DNA of 64,000 nt from Oceanispirochaeta crateris (GTDB lineage: Bacteria; Spirochaetota; Spirochaetia; DSM-2461), in assembly GCF_008329965.1 (NCBI RefSeq), contig NZ_CP036150.1:3328439-3392438 (forward strand), written 5' to 3'. The notes under the pieces are model-generated. The model searched no databases, was not told the origin of the DNA, and saw only the letters and a list, made by a program, of their open reading frames with translations. Both the position numbers and the translations under genes were made by a program. Numbering within the stretch: the first letter of the stretch is position 1; each line of letters opens with the position of its first letter. This document shows positions 27,523 through 35,845 of the stretch, piece after piece.

Positions 27523-28212
27523 TTATTTTTGTGAATGCAATGCCCGCACAAGTCCGGAAAAGGACGGGGTTTTGAGGTCTAATTCGAAGCTTCTTTGTCC
27601 CACATTGGCGGGGTAGTGGGCATCGGAGCCGGTTGTTTCAAAATAGCGGCCGGCGTTGAAGCTACAGGGTTTGTGCATGACTTCCACGGCATCGTAATCA
27701 TTTTCCGGTAGGAATCCTAATTGACTTTTTATGCTGAATGCCGCCCTGTCAATGTGTGCCGGGATAAAAAGGCCCTCTCTTTGATGAACCATTTCTATGA
27801 GTTCTTCCATGGAGAAATCAACGGCTCCCCCCGCCAGGTGTTTTTCAAGTTCACCCAGGATATTCTCATCTTCATCTACGATGACCTGGTCTCCCATCCT
27901 ATCCGGGTTGTTGGGAATGGTCATTAGATTTTCATAGATGATGTAGCCGAAGCGGACGGCTGTTTTCAAGTCACCGAACAGACAAAGGAGGTGCGCTTCT
28001 TCCCGACCCGTTACTTCCAGGCCGTAGACGGGGATGATTCCTTTGCGGCGGCAGCATACATCAAAGGCCGGAAGGTTGTCTCCCGCATTGTGATCTGTCA
28101 GGGCCAGCATCCCTATTCCTTTGGCTGACGCTTCATTTACAAGCCTGGATGGAGACATTTCGAGGCTGCCACAGGGGCTGAGGCAGGAATGGTTATGGAG
28201 GTCAATGAGCAT
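27523..28212 (-). CDS. PHP-domain metal-dependent phosphoesterase
   Basis: 229 residues. The PHP signature is intact: HNHS (His6, His8) near the N-terminus, LTDHNA, a GLEV Glu, PAHIDR and a late SDAHYP, giving the multi-metal site of PHP hydrolases. The natural substrate is unknown; small phosphorylated nucleotides or sugar phosphates are plausible. It starts at ATG 28212, whose last base region overlaps the stop of the DRTGG gene, so the two are translationally coupled. In other anaerobes PHP genes lie in hydrogenase gene neighbourhoods. Confidence 0.85.
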   Translation of the reverse strand: MLIDLHNHSCLSPCGSLEMSPSRLVNEASAKGIGMLALTDHNAGDNLPAFDVCCRRKGIIPVYGLEVTGREEAHLLCLFGDLKTAVRFGYIIYENLMTIPNNPDRMGDQVIVDEDENILGELEKHLAGGAVDFSMEELIEMVHQREGLFIPAHIDRAAFSIKSQLGFLPENDYDAVEVMHKPCSFNAGRYFETTGSDAHYPANVGQRSFELDLKTPSFSGLVRALHSQK

Positions 28213-28538
28213 CAGAGAAGTTTGTGTACCTTCCAGGAGCTTGTGAATTGATTCTCCTTTGTCCTAAATACCGAAATCCCTTCTTCGCTGGCGGCTTTGA
28301 GCATATCATCGGGAGCCGGGCGATTATTACAGATTAACAGGGCATGAATCCCGGCGAGGGAGGCAACGGCGACTGTATTCTTATGAGCTTGAATGGTGAT
28401 CAGCACCGAGTCTTCCGGGGCATTTCCCATGACATCACTCAGCAGGTCCGAGGTGTATCCGTCCAGGAGCTCTTCGTCGTTTCCCTCTGCCACAAGACAG
28501 TCGTAGCCTAATTTCTCGGATAGATCTTTAACCTTCAT
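28212..28538 (-). CDS. DRTGG-domain protein
   Basis: 108 residues matching the free-standing DRTGG type (LSEKLGYDCLVAEGNDEELLDGYTSDLLSDVMG, then VAVASLAGIHALLICN). The domain also occurs in phosphotransacetylase and CBS proteins and probably binds a small ligand. It overlaps the CBS-ATPase gene by 11 bases upstream and the PHP gene downstream, so the three are one translational unit. Confidence 0.8.
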   Translation of the reverse strand: MKVKDLSEKLGYDCLVAEGNDEELLDGYTSDLLSDVMGNAPEDSVLITIQAHKNTVAVASLAGIHALLICNNRPAPDDMLKAASEEGISVFRTKENQFTSSWKVHKLL

Positions 28539-29466
28539 TTTTTGCTCCTTCTTCTTTGCTGTGAGTGTAGATCATGGATTTCACAGTTGTCCCTTCTCCC
28601 GGGACCGATGCTATATTGAATTCATCGGATACTCTTTTGACATTGGCAAGGCCCATCCCTGCTCCAAAACCAAGAGACCGTATCCAGTCATTTGCGGTGG
28701 AAAAGCCTTCGGTGAGGGCCTCTTCCAGGTTTTCGATACCCGGACCTCTATCGGAGGCCTCTATGGTTACTGAATCGGGGAGGATATTGAAGGTCATGCG
28801 CCCCCCCAGAGAGTGGACCACCTGGTTGATCTCCAATTCATAAGAGGCTACGGCTACCCGCCTTATTATCTTCCTGTCAATATTTCTTTTTTTCAAAGCT
28901 TTCTTTATCTCAGTGGAAGCCTTGCCTGCATTTTCAAAGTCATAACGGTGGCAGATAAAGCTCATTTCTTTTGAACCCCTCGCTTCCGGTTCGTTCAGAG
29001 GGAGCATTTTTTCCAGGCGAGTCATTTCTCTGTTCATTTCCAGAAGCAGGTGATTGACGATGTCCCGGCTTGTTATAATTCCCACAAGTTCTTTGTTCAT
29101 GTTTAATACAGGAAAACGCCCATAATGGTATTTATCCATATAATTGATGGCGAAGGAGAGGGGCATGTCTTCTTCCAGAACAATTACATTTCTGGTCATG
29201 TGTTTGTTTGCCGGTTCCTCAATAAGCCCTCTGTCCATGGTGGACAGGACATCTTCCATGCTCACAATTCCACATAGTCTGGAACCATCTGTGATGGGAA
29301 CCCCTGTGATTCTCTCTTCTTTCATGATCTTCTGAATCTCCCTCATGGAGCAGTCCTTGCAGGAGGTTCTGACATTTCTTGTCATAACATCTTTGATTTT
29401 GAGTCTGAAAATCATTTCCAGGATAACTGAGGGTGAATTGTCTGTGTTCAGTGGAATGCCTTGCAT
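28528..29466 (-). CDS. CBS-pair protein fused to an anti-sigma-type HATPase
   Basis: 312 residues: two CBS domains (about 20-135; MTRNVRTSC, GIVSMEDVLS, GIITSRDIVNHLL) that should bind an adenine nucleotide, then a GHKL ATPase domain (about 165-305) with ELEINQVVHS, DRGPGI and GFGAGMGLANVKR boxes, closest to RsbW-like serine kinases. It could read energy charge and act by phosphorylation or partner binding. No SD precedes ATG 29466, but TTGATT-16-TATAAT ends eight bases before it. An internal Met at codon 17 is an alternative start with no better SD. Confidence 0.8.
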   Translation of the reverse strand: MQGIPLNTDNSPSVILEMIFRLKIKDVMTRNVRTSCKDCSMREIQKIMKEERITGVPITDGSRLCGIVSMEDVLSTMDRGLIEEPANKHMTRNVIVLEEDMPLSFAINYMDKYHYGRFPVLNMNKELVGIITSRDIVNHLLLEMNREMTRLEKMLPLNEPEARGSKEMSFICHRYDFENAGKASTEIKKALKKRNIDRKIIRRVAVASYELEINQVVHSLGGRMTFNILPDSVTIEASDRGPGIENLEEALTEGFSTANDWIRSLGFGAGMGLANVKRVSDEFNIASVPGEGTTVKSMIYTHSKEEGAKNEG

Positions 29467-29474
29467 ATGTGGGC

Positions 29475-29502
29475 ATTATAAGGGATATTTTTTTAAAATC
29501 AA
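29475..29502 (-). promoter_or_regulatory. Promoter of the CBS-DRTGG-PHP operon
   Basis: TTGATT (29497-29502), 16-base spacer, perfect TATAAT (29475-29480), then eight bases to the ATG. Leaderless or nearly leaderless initiation is predicted. Confidence 0.65.
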
Positions 29503-29559
29503 AGAGCCGGAAGAGTTCTGCTCCCGGGATCATTGAAAAATCAGCCAAGGAGTTAAGAG

Positions 29560-30072
29560 TTGTCAATTCTTGAAGGTAAAGTTTCAGACCGCGATAAAGA
29601 GATTTTAATGGAAGCCACCCTGGAGGGAAGGAAAGCGAAAGAGAAGGGAAATCACCCCTTTGGAGCTGTGTTAGCAGACAAGGAGGGACATATTCTTCTC
29701 CGTGCCGGTAATACGGTCACAACCGAACACAATGACTGCGGGCATGCGGAAACAAATCTGATGATTGCGGCATCCAAAACCTACTCTCGGGAGTTTTTGA
29801 AGGACTGTACCCTCTATACTTCCGTCGAACCCTGTGCCATGTGTTCCGGCGCCATGTATTGGACCAATGTGGGACGTCTGGTTTTTGCCCTTTCTGAACA
29901 TCAGCTTCTGGAATTGACAGGAGATGATCCCGAGAATCAGACTTTTGATCTCCCTTGTAGAGAGGTCTTGTCCAGGGGACAAAAAGATATTGAAGTCATT
30001 GGTCCTGTAGAGAGTGATGAGCTTGTGAAAGAGATTGTCTCTGACCATAAAGGATTCTGGAATCCGAACTAA
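29560..30072 (+). CDS. Nucleoside/guanine deaminase (CDA fold)
   Basis: 170-residue zinc deaminase of the cytidine deaminase-like superfamily. The site is HAE at 62-64 and PCAMC (Cys92, Cys95). The N-terminal NHPFGAVLAD and the spacing match guanine deaminase / tRNA-adenosine deaminase relatives; the bulkier C-terminus (LSEHQLLELTGDDPENQTF) favours a free nucleobase or nucleoside substrate over TadA. It starts at TTG 29560 with SD AAGGAG seven bases upstream. It lies just before the nucleoside importer, consistent with purine salvage. Confidence 0.85.
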   Translation: MSILEGKVSDRDKEILMEATLEGRKAKEKGNHPFGAVLADKEGHILLRAGNTVTTEHNDCGHAETNLMIAASKTYSREFLKDCTLYTSVEPCAMCSGAMYWTNVGRLVFALSEHQLLELTGDDPENQTFDLPCREVLSRGQKDIEVIGPVESDELVKEIVSDHKGFWNPN

Positions 30073-30283
30073 TTCGCCCTGATCATCTCCTGTAAAGAGA
30101 ATAGAGAAGTTACGAAATTGTTGTTTTTTTGAAATTAAACTGCTCAATCAGTCAAAATTCACGGGAAAGAGCAAAATCTCTTACTATGTACTGTACAGTT
30201 CTTTCATCTCTTCCAATAATTAAAGCTGGATGGTCAGACAACTCAAGTTGAGCCATACAAAATCAATTTCAAAGGAATCTAAA

Positions 30284-31297
30284 ATGAAAAAACTTCTCAT
30301 TTTCTTTATTGTCCTGATGATGAGTTCTGTCTCCCTGTTTGCCTCCGGAGAACAGGATACAAGCGAAGTCACCCAGGTCAAAGTGGCCCTTCTACTTCCC
30401 AGTTCTGCAGATGATAAAGGCTGGAGTCAGGGAATGTATGATGCAGCGATGAGAGTTGCTGATTCAAGTGAAGGCAAGATGGTCATTGAGTACAGTGAAA
30501 ACATGAAACCTGTTGATGCGGGTTCTGCAGCAAGACAGTATATTGCTCAGGGTTTTTCATACATTGTTTTCCATGGGACTCAGTTCAATAACACTGTTGT
30601 TGAACTGGCAGAAGACTTTCCTGAAGTCACTCTTATTTTTGGAACATCTTCCGAGCTTCTGGGAGACAATATCATCTCCTATCAGCCTGCTACTGAACAG
30701 CCCGGATACCTCTCCGGTATCATTGCCGGTATGGCTACCCAGACTGGAAAAATCGGAATTGTTGGACCCGTAGACGGTGGAGACGCCGCTCAGTATAACA
30801 GAGGTTTCTGGCTTGGAATCAAATCTGTGAATCCAGATGCCGAAATCGGTGTTGCTCACACTGGAAGCTATGGCGACTATGTGAAAGCCGGTGAGCTTGC
30901 TCAGACTTTCATCAATGACGGATTCGATATCCTTGCAGGTTCTGCCCAGCAGGGACTCGGTGCTCTGCAGGCCGTTGCCCAGTATCCAGACAAAGAAGTT
31001 TACTGGATGGGAACCTCTGAACTCCATTATCAGGGACCTGAAGGATACAAACTGATGGCTGCCTGTACTTACTATTATGATCCCATCTTCGACTCAGTTC
31101 TGGAAGCCTTTAATAGGGGTGAAACCAGCATTGAGGGACAGGTTCTCTGGCTGACAATCCCCAACGGTGGATTCACATTTAGCATGGCTGAAGAAAATGC
31201 CCTCCTGAATGACGATATCCGGGGCGCTGTCAAAGATGCTGAAGATAAACTCATGTCTGGTGATCTGAAGATCGACTGGCAGAGTGTTAAATACTGA
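30284..31297 (+). CDS. BMP/Med-family nucleoside-binding protein
   Basis: 337 residues, substrate receptor of a BMP-type ABC importer that takes up purine nucleosides in other spirochaetes (Borrelia BmpD, Treponema PnrA). It has a signal peptide (LIFFIVLMMSSVSLFASG) but no lipobox Cys, whereas PnrA is a lipoprotein; membrane retention must differ or the protein is soluble in the periplasm. Family marks are DDKGWSQGMYD, GSAARQYIAQGFSYIVFHGTQF and IGIVGPVDGGDAAQYNRGFW. ATG 30284 with SD AAAGGA fits the signal peptide better than the open frame from 30230. Confidence 0.88.
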   Translation: MKKLLIFFIVLMMSSVSLFASGEQDTSEVTQVKVALLLPSSADDKGWSQGMYDAAMRVADSSEGKMVIEYSENMKPVDAGSAARQYIAQGFSYIVFHGTQFNNTVVELAEDFPEVTLIFGTSSELLGDNIISYQPATEQPGYLSGIIAGMATQTGKIGIVGPVDGGDAAQYNRGFWLGIKSVNPDAEIGVAHTGSYGDYVKAGELAQTFINDGFDILAGSAQQGLGALQAVAQYPDKEVYWMGTSELHYQGPEGYKLMAACTYYYDPIFDSVLEAFNRGETSIEGQVLWLTIPNGGFTFSMAEENALLNDDIRGAVKDAEDKLMSGDLKIDWQSVKY

Positions 31298-31354
31298 TTT
31301 CCTTTGCCTTCTTTCTCACAAGAGAAAGGGGCTTTGAATCGGTAGGGTATCTTT

Positions 31355-31387
31355 AAACCCCCATTCCATTTCTTGGGAAGGGGGTTT
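31355..31387 (+). promoter_or_regulatory. Intercistronic hairpin between binding-protein and ATPase genes
   Basis: AAACCCCC and GGGGGTTTT pair as the base of a stem, with TTCC / GGAA continuing inside; it is followed by TTTTAT. It looks like a leaky terminator or mRNA 3'-end stabiliser, the usual way a binding protein is made in excess over its transporter. Confidence 0.6.
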
Positions 31388-31429
31388 TATAGTTTCAATT
31401 CATGTAAAAAAGTGGAGTTGTTGACAAAC

Positions 31430-32947
31430 ATGAAAAAAATCCGGTCCTTGCGAATAGAAGGAATTACCAAGCGCTTTCCCGGCGTACTCGCCTGCGATAA
31501 CATCTGTATGTCCGTAGGGGAAAATGAGGTTCTGGCGGTTGTTGGTGAAAATGGCGCCGGCAAAACGACCCTCATGAATATCCTCATGGGATTATATCAG
31601 GCAGATGAAGGACAGATACTGATCAATGATGAGCCTGTGCACTTTAAATCGCCCAGGGATGCTTATGATGCGGGTATCGGTATGGTCCATCAGCGCTATA
31701 TGCTGGTTCCCAATCTGACGGTGCTTGAAAATATAGCCCTTGGTTTGGAGGCTGCACATCACCGAGGGATTCTAAAACCTGAAGTCGTGCGGAATAAGAT
31801 CAATGAAATCAGTAATCTCTACGGACTGAGCTGTGATCCTGATGCCTATGTGTGGCAGCTTTCTGTTGGTGAACAGCAGAGGGTCGAGTTGATTAAAACT
31901 CTCTGTTATGGTGCAAGATTTTTGATACTGGATGAACCCAGTTCGGCTTTGACGCCTCAAGAAACGGAAGAACTGCTGGCACTGCTGGCGGAAATGGCGA
32001 AAAATCTTTCCATCATCTTTATCAGTCACAAGCTTCATGAAGTCAAAAAACTTTCTCATAAAGTTAGCATCCTCAGGCATGGCCGGGTTTCCTTTTCCGG
32101 TGATACTGATCAGTACAGTCCAGCAGATCTGGCGTCTTTTATGACAGGTTCCGCTGTGGAGTTGCCTGTTAACTCCTGTTCCGATTCCAATGGAGATGTT
32201 GTCCTTGATCTTCAGAATCTAACAGTTTCCAGTGACAGGGGATTCAATGCTCTGGACGATTTTTCTCTCTGTCTTTCTGCAGGGGAGATTGTCGGTCTTG
32301 CAGGCGTTTCCGGCAATGGCCAGAAAGAACTGGCCGAAGTTATCAATGGGCTCAGAAAAATTAAATCCGGGGAAATCCTTTTTCTAGGTGAAAGTATTGC
32401 CAATCTGAGTCCGGGTGAAATCATCAATAGAGGAATGGGTTATATTCCTGAAGACAGAAATACAGAAGGGATTGTTCCCTCCTTCTCCATTAAAGAAAAC
32501 CTCATTTTGAAAGATAATTCCTCTCCCAAATTCAACAGATACTCATTTCTAAATCAGAATGCCATAACCAGTTCTGCAATCCAGCTGAAGGAACAGTTTG
32601 ATATTCGCTGTCCGAATGTGGAAATAGCCGCGGGGTCCCTTTCGGGAGGGAACATTCAAAAGGTCATTCTGGCCCGTGAGATCAACCGAAAACCCCGCTT
32701 TCTTGTGGCTGTTTATCCCACCAGAGGGCTTGATATGGGCGCTGCAGAATTTATTCATCAACAGCTTCTTGATCTGCGGGAACAAGGTGTTGGGATTCTT
32801 CTGATTTCTGAAGAGCTGGAAGAGATCATCAACCTGTCCGACCGGGTTGCTGTAATACATAAAGGTAAAATTATGAAAGTCCTAAAAGGATCGGAGGCTG
32901 AGCAGAAGAAGCTGGGTCTCCTTATGGCAGGAGTCGACTGTGACTAA
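31430..32947 (+). CDS. Nucleoside ABC importer, double ATPase subunit
   Basis: 505 residues with two ABC domains as in RbsA/NupO-type proteins. First: GENGAGKTT, LSVGEQQRVEL, LILDEPSSALT. Second: degenerate P-loop GVSGNGQKE, but an intact LSGGNIQKVILARE signature and VAVYPTRGLD in place of the Walker B DEP. Such asymmetry is usual for the family. ATG 31430 gives MKKIRSLRIEG; the nearest GGAG is 12 bases away, so an upstream TTG or GTG at 31412-31421 could be used. The stop overlaps the first permease gene by 8 bases. Confidence 0.9.
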   Translation: MKKIRSLRIEGITKRFPGVLACDNICMSVGENEVLAVVGENGAGKTTLMNILMGLYQADEGQILINDEPVHFKSPRDAYDAGIGMVHQRYMLVPNLTVLENIALGLEAAHHRGILKPEVVRNKINEISNLYGLSCDPDAYVWQLSVGEQQRVELIKTLCYGARFLILDEPSSALTPQETEELLALLAEMAKNLSIIFISHKLHEVKKLSHKVSILRHGRVSFSGDTDQYSPADLASFMTGSAVELPVNSCSDSNGDVVLDLQNLTVSSDRGFNALDDFSLCLSAGEIVGLAGVSGNGQKELAEVINGLRKIKSGEILFLGESIANLSPGEIINRGMGYIPEDRNTEGIVPSFSIKENLILKDNSSPKFNRYSFLNQNAITSSAIQLKEQFDIRCPNVEIAAGSLSGGNIQKVILAREINRKPRFLVAVYPTRGLDMGAAEFIHQQLLDLREQGVGILLISEELEEIINLSDRVAVIHKGKIMKVLKGSEAEQKKLGLLMAGVDCD

Positions 32948-34079
32948 AAAACAATTCAACCTCTGTTACAAGGGGATTGTCCTTCTTATGGCCATCCTGG
33001 CTGCGGCATTTTTAGCCTCTCTAGTGCTCTGGACCATTGGTGCGGATGTCTGGAAGTCCTTTTCAGTCATATTTATTGAACCTCTTAAGAGTTTTTACAT
33101 CATCACAGAAGTTCTGATCCGGGTTATTCCCCTGATTCTGGTCGCTTTGGGCATCACAGTTGCTTTTAGAAGCGGAATTTTAAATATCGGAGCCGAAGGG
33201 CAGATCATCATGGGTATTTTAGGATCAACGATTGTTGCGGTTTGTTTTCCGGAACTGCCCCGGATTGTGATGATCCCTCTCGCTCTGGCTGCAGGTGCCC
33301 TTTTCGGCGGTTTCTACGGAGCCATACCCGGACTGCTAAAAGCCCGGCTTGATGTGAGTGAACTTCTTTCAACTGTTATGCTCAACTATATTGCCGCTCA
33401 GGTCTATGTTCTGTGTCTGAGAGGCCCTCTTATCGATCCCAATGAACTTATCACAGGCTCAGGGACTCCTCAGAGTATGCGTTTTCCAAAAACCGCATGG
33501 TTGACCAGGATGGTTCCCGGGACGAGGCTGCATACCGGATTGATATTAGCATTGGTTCTGGCGGCCGTTCTATATTTACTTCTCTGGAAAACCTCTTTCG
33601 GTTATAAACTGAGAGCGGCGGGAGCACAATCTAAAGCAGCACGCTATGGAGGGATAAATGTCCCCAGGTCACTTGTCATTGCCATGTGCATTTCAGGAGC
33701 CCTTGCCGGACTGGCAGGCAGCTCAGAAGTGATGGGACTCCATAGGCGGGCTATCGAAGACATCTCATCTGGTTATGGGTTTACAGGGATTGTTGTCGCC
33801 TTGTTTGGCGGGCTTCATCCGGGTGGTATCATCCCGGCTTCCTTCTTTTTTGCTCTTATCCTTGTGGGAGGTGATATGACCCAGAGAATGGTTGGTGTTC
33901 CGGCCAATATGGTTCAGGTCCTTCAAGGCATTATTATCCTCACTATTATTTCGGTCAAAATGGTTATCAATAATCCCTACATCCTGGAACGCGCTGCTAG
34001 GCGGTTCTCTTTTCTGCTTACAGAAACGGCTCCTCCGGAGAATCCTAAGGAAAGTCCCGTTCAGGAGGTTGAAGCATGA
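32940..34079 (+). CDS. Nucleoside ABC importer permease 1
   Basis: 379-residue integral membrane protein with about ten helices, of the BPD_transp_2 type (LNIGAEGQIIMGILGS, LDVSELLSTVMLNYIAAQV, GFTGIVVALFGGLHPGGI). It starts at GTG 32940, overlapping the ATPase stop, and its own stop overlaps the second permease in an ATGA junction, so all four transporter genes form one unit. Confidence 0.9.
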   Translation: MTKKQFNLCYKGIVLLMAILAAAFLASLVLWTIGADVWKSFSVIFIEPLKSFYIITEVLIRVIPLILVALGITVAFRSGILNIGAEGQIIMGILGSTIVAVCFPELPRIVMIPLALAAGALFGGFYGAIPGLLKARLDVSELLSTVMLNYIAAQVYVLCLRGPLIDPNELITGSGTPQSMRFPKTAWLTRMVPGTRLHTGLILALVLAAVLYLLLWKTSFGYKLRAAGAQSKAARYGGINVPRSLVIAMCISGALAGLAGSSEVMGLHRRAIEDISSGYGFTGIVVALFGGLHPGGIIPASFFFALILVGGDMTQRMVGVPANMVQVLQGIIILTIISVKMVINNPYILERAARRFSFLLTETAPPENPKESPVQEVEA

Positions 34080-35023
34080 TCGAATTTATTTACAGCATTC
34101 TTATATTAGGTATTCCATTCTCAATTTCTCTCCTACTGGCTTCCCTGGGTGAAATGTACAATCAGAGGGCCGGAATCTTTAATCTGGGTTGTGAGGGAAT
34201 CATGTCTATGGGAGCCTTTATCGGCTTTCTCGTGCCTTTTTTAATGGGTGGAGGCGGAGCCTATCCCTGGTACGGCAATGTTCTTGGTATTGTGGCATCC
34301 CTGGTTATAGGAGCACTCCTTGGACTGTTCTTTGCCGTGGTTGTTGTGACCTTCAAGGCCCCTCAGGGAATTGCCGGTATTGGGCTTCAGATGTTTGGAG
34401 TGGGCGTTGCGGGAACTCTGTTCCGTCATTTTGTGGGTGGAATTGCCAGTATCTCTGGAATCCATGCCTTGCCTATTCCCCTGCTTTCCAAGATTCCCCT
34501 CCTGGGGAATCTCTTTTTCAATCATAATCCCCTTGTCTACATTGCCCTTCTGCTGGTACCCCTCTCCAGCTTTGTGTTGAACAGAACCTCTTGGGGATTG
34601 AAAGTCCGGGCTTGTGGAACGACACCCCGTGCGGCAGACAGTGTGGGGATCAATGTAAATAAAATCAGGTATCAATCCCTTGTTTTAGGAGGGGCCCTGG
34701 CTGGGATGGCGGGAGCTTACCTCTCTTTATGTCAGGTTAAAATGTTCGCAGATACCCTGATCTCGGGACGGGGATTTATTGCAGTTGCCCTTGTTTATTT
34801 TGGAAAATGGACGCCCTGGGGAATACTCTGGGGATCTCTGTTATTCAGTTTGACCCAGGTCCTTCAGCTTAAAATCCAGACCATGGGAATCAATGTCCCC
34901 TATGAATTTGCCGTCATGCTTCCCTATGTCCTCGTGATTTTGGTCCTGGCTTTTTCCCGAAAAAGCAAACACCTGAGCCCCATGGCTTTGGGAATCGCTT
35001 TTGACCGGGAAAACCGTTTGTAA
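34076..35023 (+). CDS. Nucleoside ABC importer permease 2
   Basis: 315-residue membrane protein, the second BPD_transp_2 permease (NQRAGIFNLGCEGIMSMGAF, VRACGTTPRAADSVGINV, LISGRGFIAVALVYFGKW). ATGA coupling to permease 1. Together with the binding protein and double ATPase it completes a BMP/NupOPQ-type importer; the closest known substrates are purine nucleosides. Confidence 0.9.
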   Translation: MIEFIYSILILGIPFSISLLLASLGEMYNQRAGIFNLGCEGIMSMGAFIGFLVPFLMGGGGAYPWYGNVLGIVASLVIGALLGLFFAVVVVTFKAPQGIAGIGLQMFGVGVAGTLFRHFVGGIASISGIHALPIPLLSKIPLLGNLFFNHNPLVYIALLLVPLSSFVLNRTSWGLKVRACGTTPRAADSVGINVNKIRYQSLVLGGALAGMAGAYLSLCQVKMFADTLISGRGFIAVALVYFGKWTPWGILWGSLLFSLTQVLQLKIQTMGINVPYEFAVMLPYVLVILVLAFSRKSKHLSPMALGIAFDRENRL

Positions 35024-35052
35024 TCCTCACTAACAGACTGTAGGAACAGGCA

Positions 35053-35688
35053 TCAGCTTATTCCTATGGTCTGACTCTTCTCACTTATTTGAAAAAACAA
35101 ATTTTCAATTTCAAGACAGATGTTTACATTCTGAATCCTCAAATATTCTGAGTTTTTAAGTTCAACAGGTGTAAAATTCAATATTCCCTGAATTCCGCAT
35201 TCACTTAAGAGGTCCCTGGTGTGGGAGGCGGCTCCGGCTGGAACGCAGAGTACGGCCACTCTGATTTTATGTTGAGTGACATAGTTTATCAAAACTTCCA
35301 TAGGGTAGATGGGAATTCCATTGACCTCGGCATCCCGGGGATTGATATCAAAACCGGCGGTGATGTTAATCCCTTCCTTATAGAAGGCCTCATGTTTTAT
35401 CAGGGCCTTGCCAAGGTTTCCACAGCCGATAACCACAACATCCTGCAGTTCGCTGGTACCTAGAATGCTGTTGAGAGATTCGATCATATCGTTGATGTTA
35501 TAACCGCCCTTTCGATTTCCAAGGCTGAGATTCATTCTTGATAGATCTTTCCTCACAAGGGAGGGGGTTATGCCTATGGCATCTCCCAGATTACTTGAAA
35601 AAACTTTTTCCAGACCAAGAGATTTGAGCTGGATAAGTATTCTTTTGTATTTAATAAGGCGTGTTGTGTAGTCATTATTGCTCTTCAT
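35053..35688 (-). CDS. rex: Redox-sensing transcriptional repressor Rex
   Basis: 211 residues. An N-terminal winged helix with TPSLVRKDLSRM is followed by a Rossmann domain with GCGNLG at 88-93 that senses the NADH/NAD+ ratio; NADH binding releases Rex from DNA. It faces away from the hydrogenase operon across a shared 157-base control region containing a perfect Rex palindrome. ATG 35688 has no SD; AT-rich -10-like sequence lies directly before it. Autorepression is inferred because the operator begins 11 bases upstream of its start codon. Confidence 0.93.
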   Translation of the reverse strand: MKSNNDYTTRLIKYKRILIQLKSLGLEKVFSSNLGDAIGITPSLVRKDLSRMNLSLGNRKGGYNINDMIESLNSILGTSELQDVVVIGCGNLGKALIKHEAFYKEGINITAGFDINPRDAEVNGIPIYPMEVLINYVTQHKIRVAVLCVPAGAASHTRDLLSECGIQGILNFTPVELKNSEYLRIQNVNICLEIENLFFQISEKSQTIGIS

Positions 35689-35698
35689 AATATTTATA

Positions 35699-35716
35699 TT
35701 GTGACAGAAGTCACAA
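35699..35716. promoter_or_regulatory. Rex operator
   Basis: TTGTGA-N6-TCACAA, a perfect 18-base palindrome matching the Rex consensus (TTGTGAA...TTCACAA core). It abuts the rex start codon on one side and lies 59 bases upstream of the hydrogenase-operon -35 box on the other. Confidence 0.85.
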
Positions 35717-35765
35717 TAAATGTAAAGTTAGCTACAACTAACTTGCTGTAATCACAAAAAATACC

Positions 35766-35803
35766 TGTGAATTATTGAATTTATGGAAATGTTTCAATAT
35801 AAT
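35766..35803 (+). promoter_or_regulatory. Hydrogenase operon promoter with an adjoining Rex half-site
   Basis: TTGAAT (35775-35780), 17-base spacer, perfect TATAAT (35798-35803), leader of about 35 bases with SD GGGAGG. A half-site TGTGAAT (35766-35772) touches the -35 box, and an outward-facing TCACA at 35754-35758 pairs with it. A second, weaker Rex contact here is possible. Confidence 0.65.
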
Positions 35804-35845
35804 GGCCGAATCAGTATTTTTATATAGATTAATGAGGGAGGTTCC

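Noticed and set aside
30190-30199. Palindrome ACTGTACAGT before the nucleoside-binding protein gene
   Set aside because: A 10-base palindrome is expected by chance in 64 kb, and no second copy or promoter alignment supports an operator.
30073-30283. Purine riboswitch upstream of the BMP importer
   Set aside because: No P1-P3 core with the expected conserved junction bases was found.
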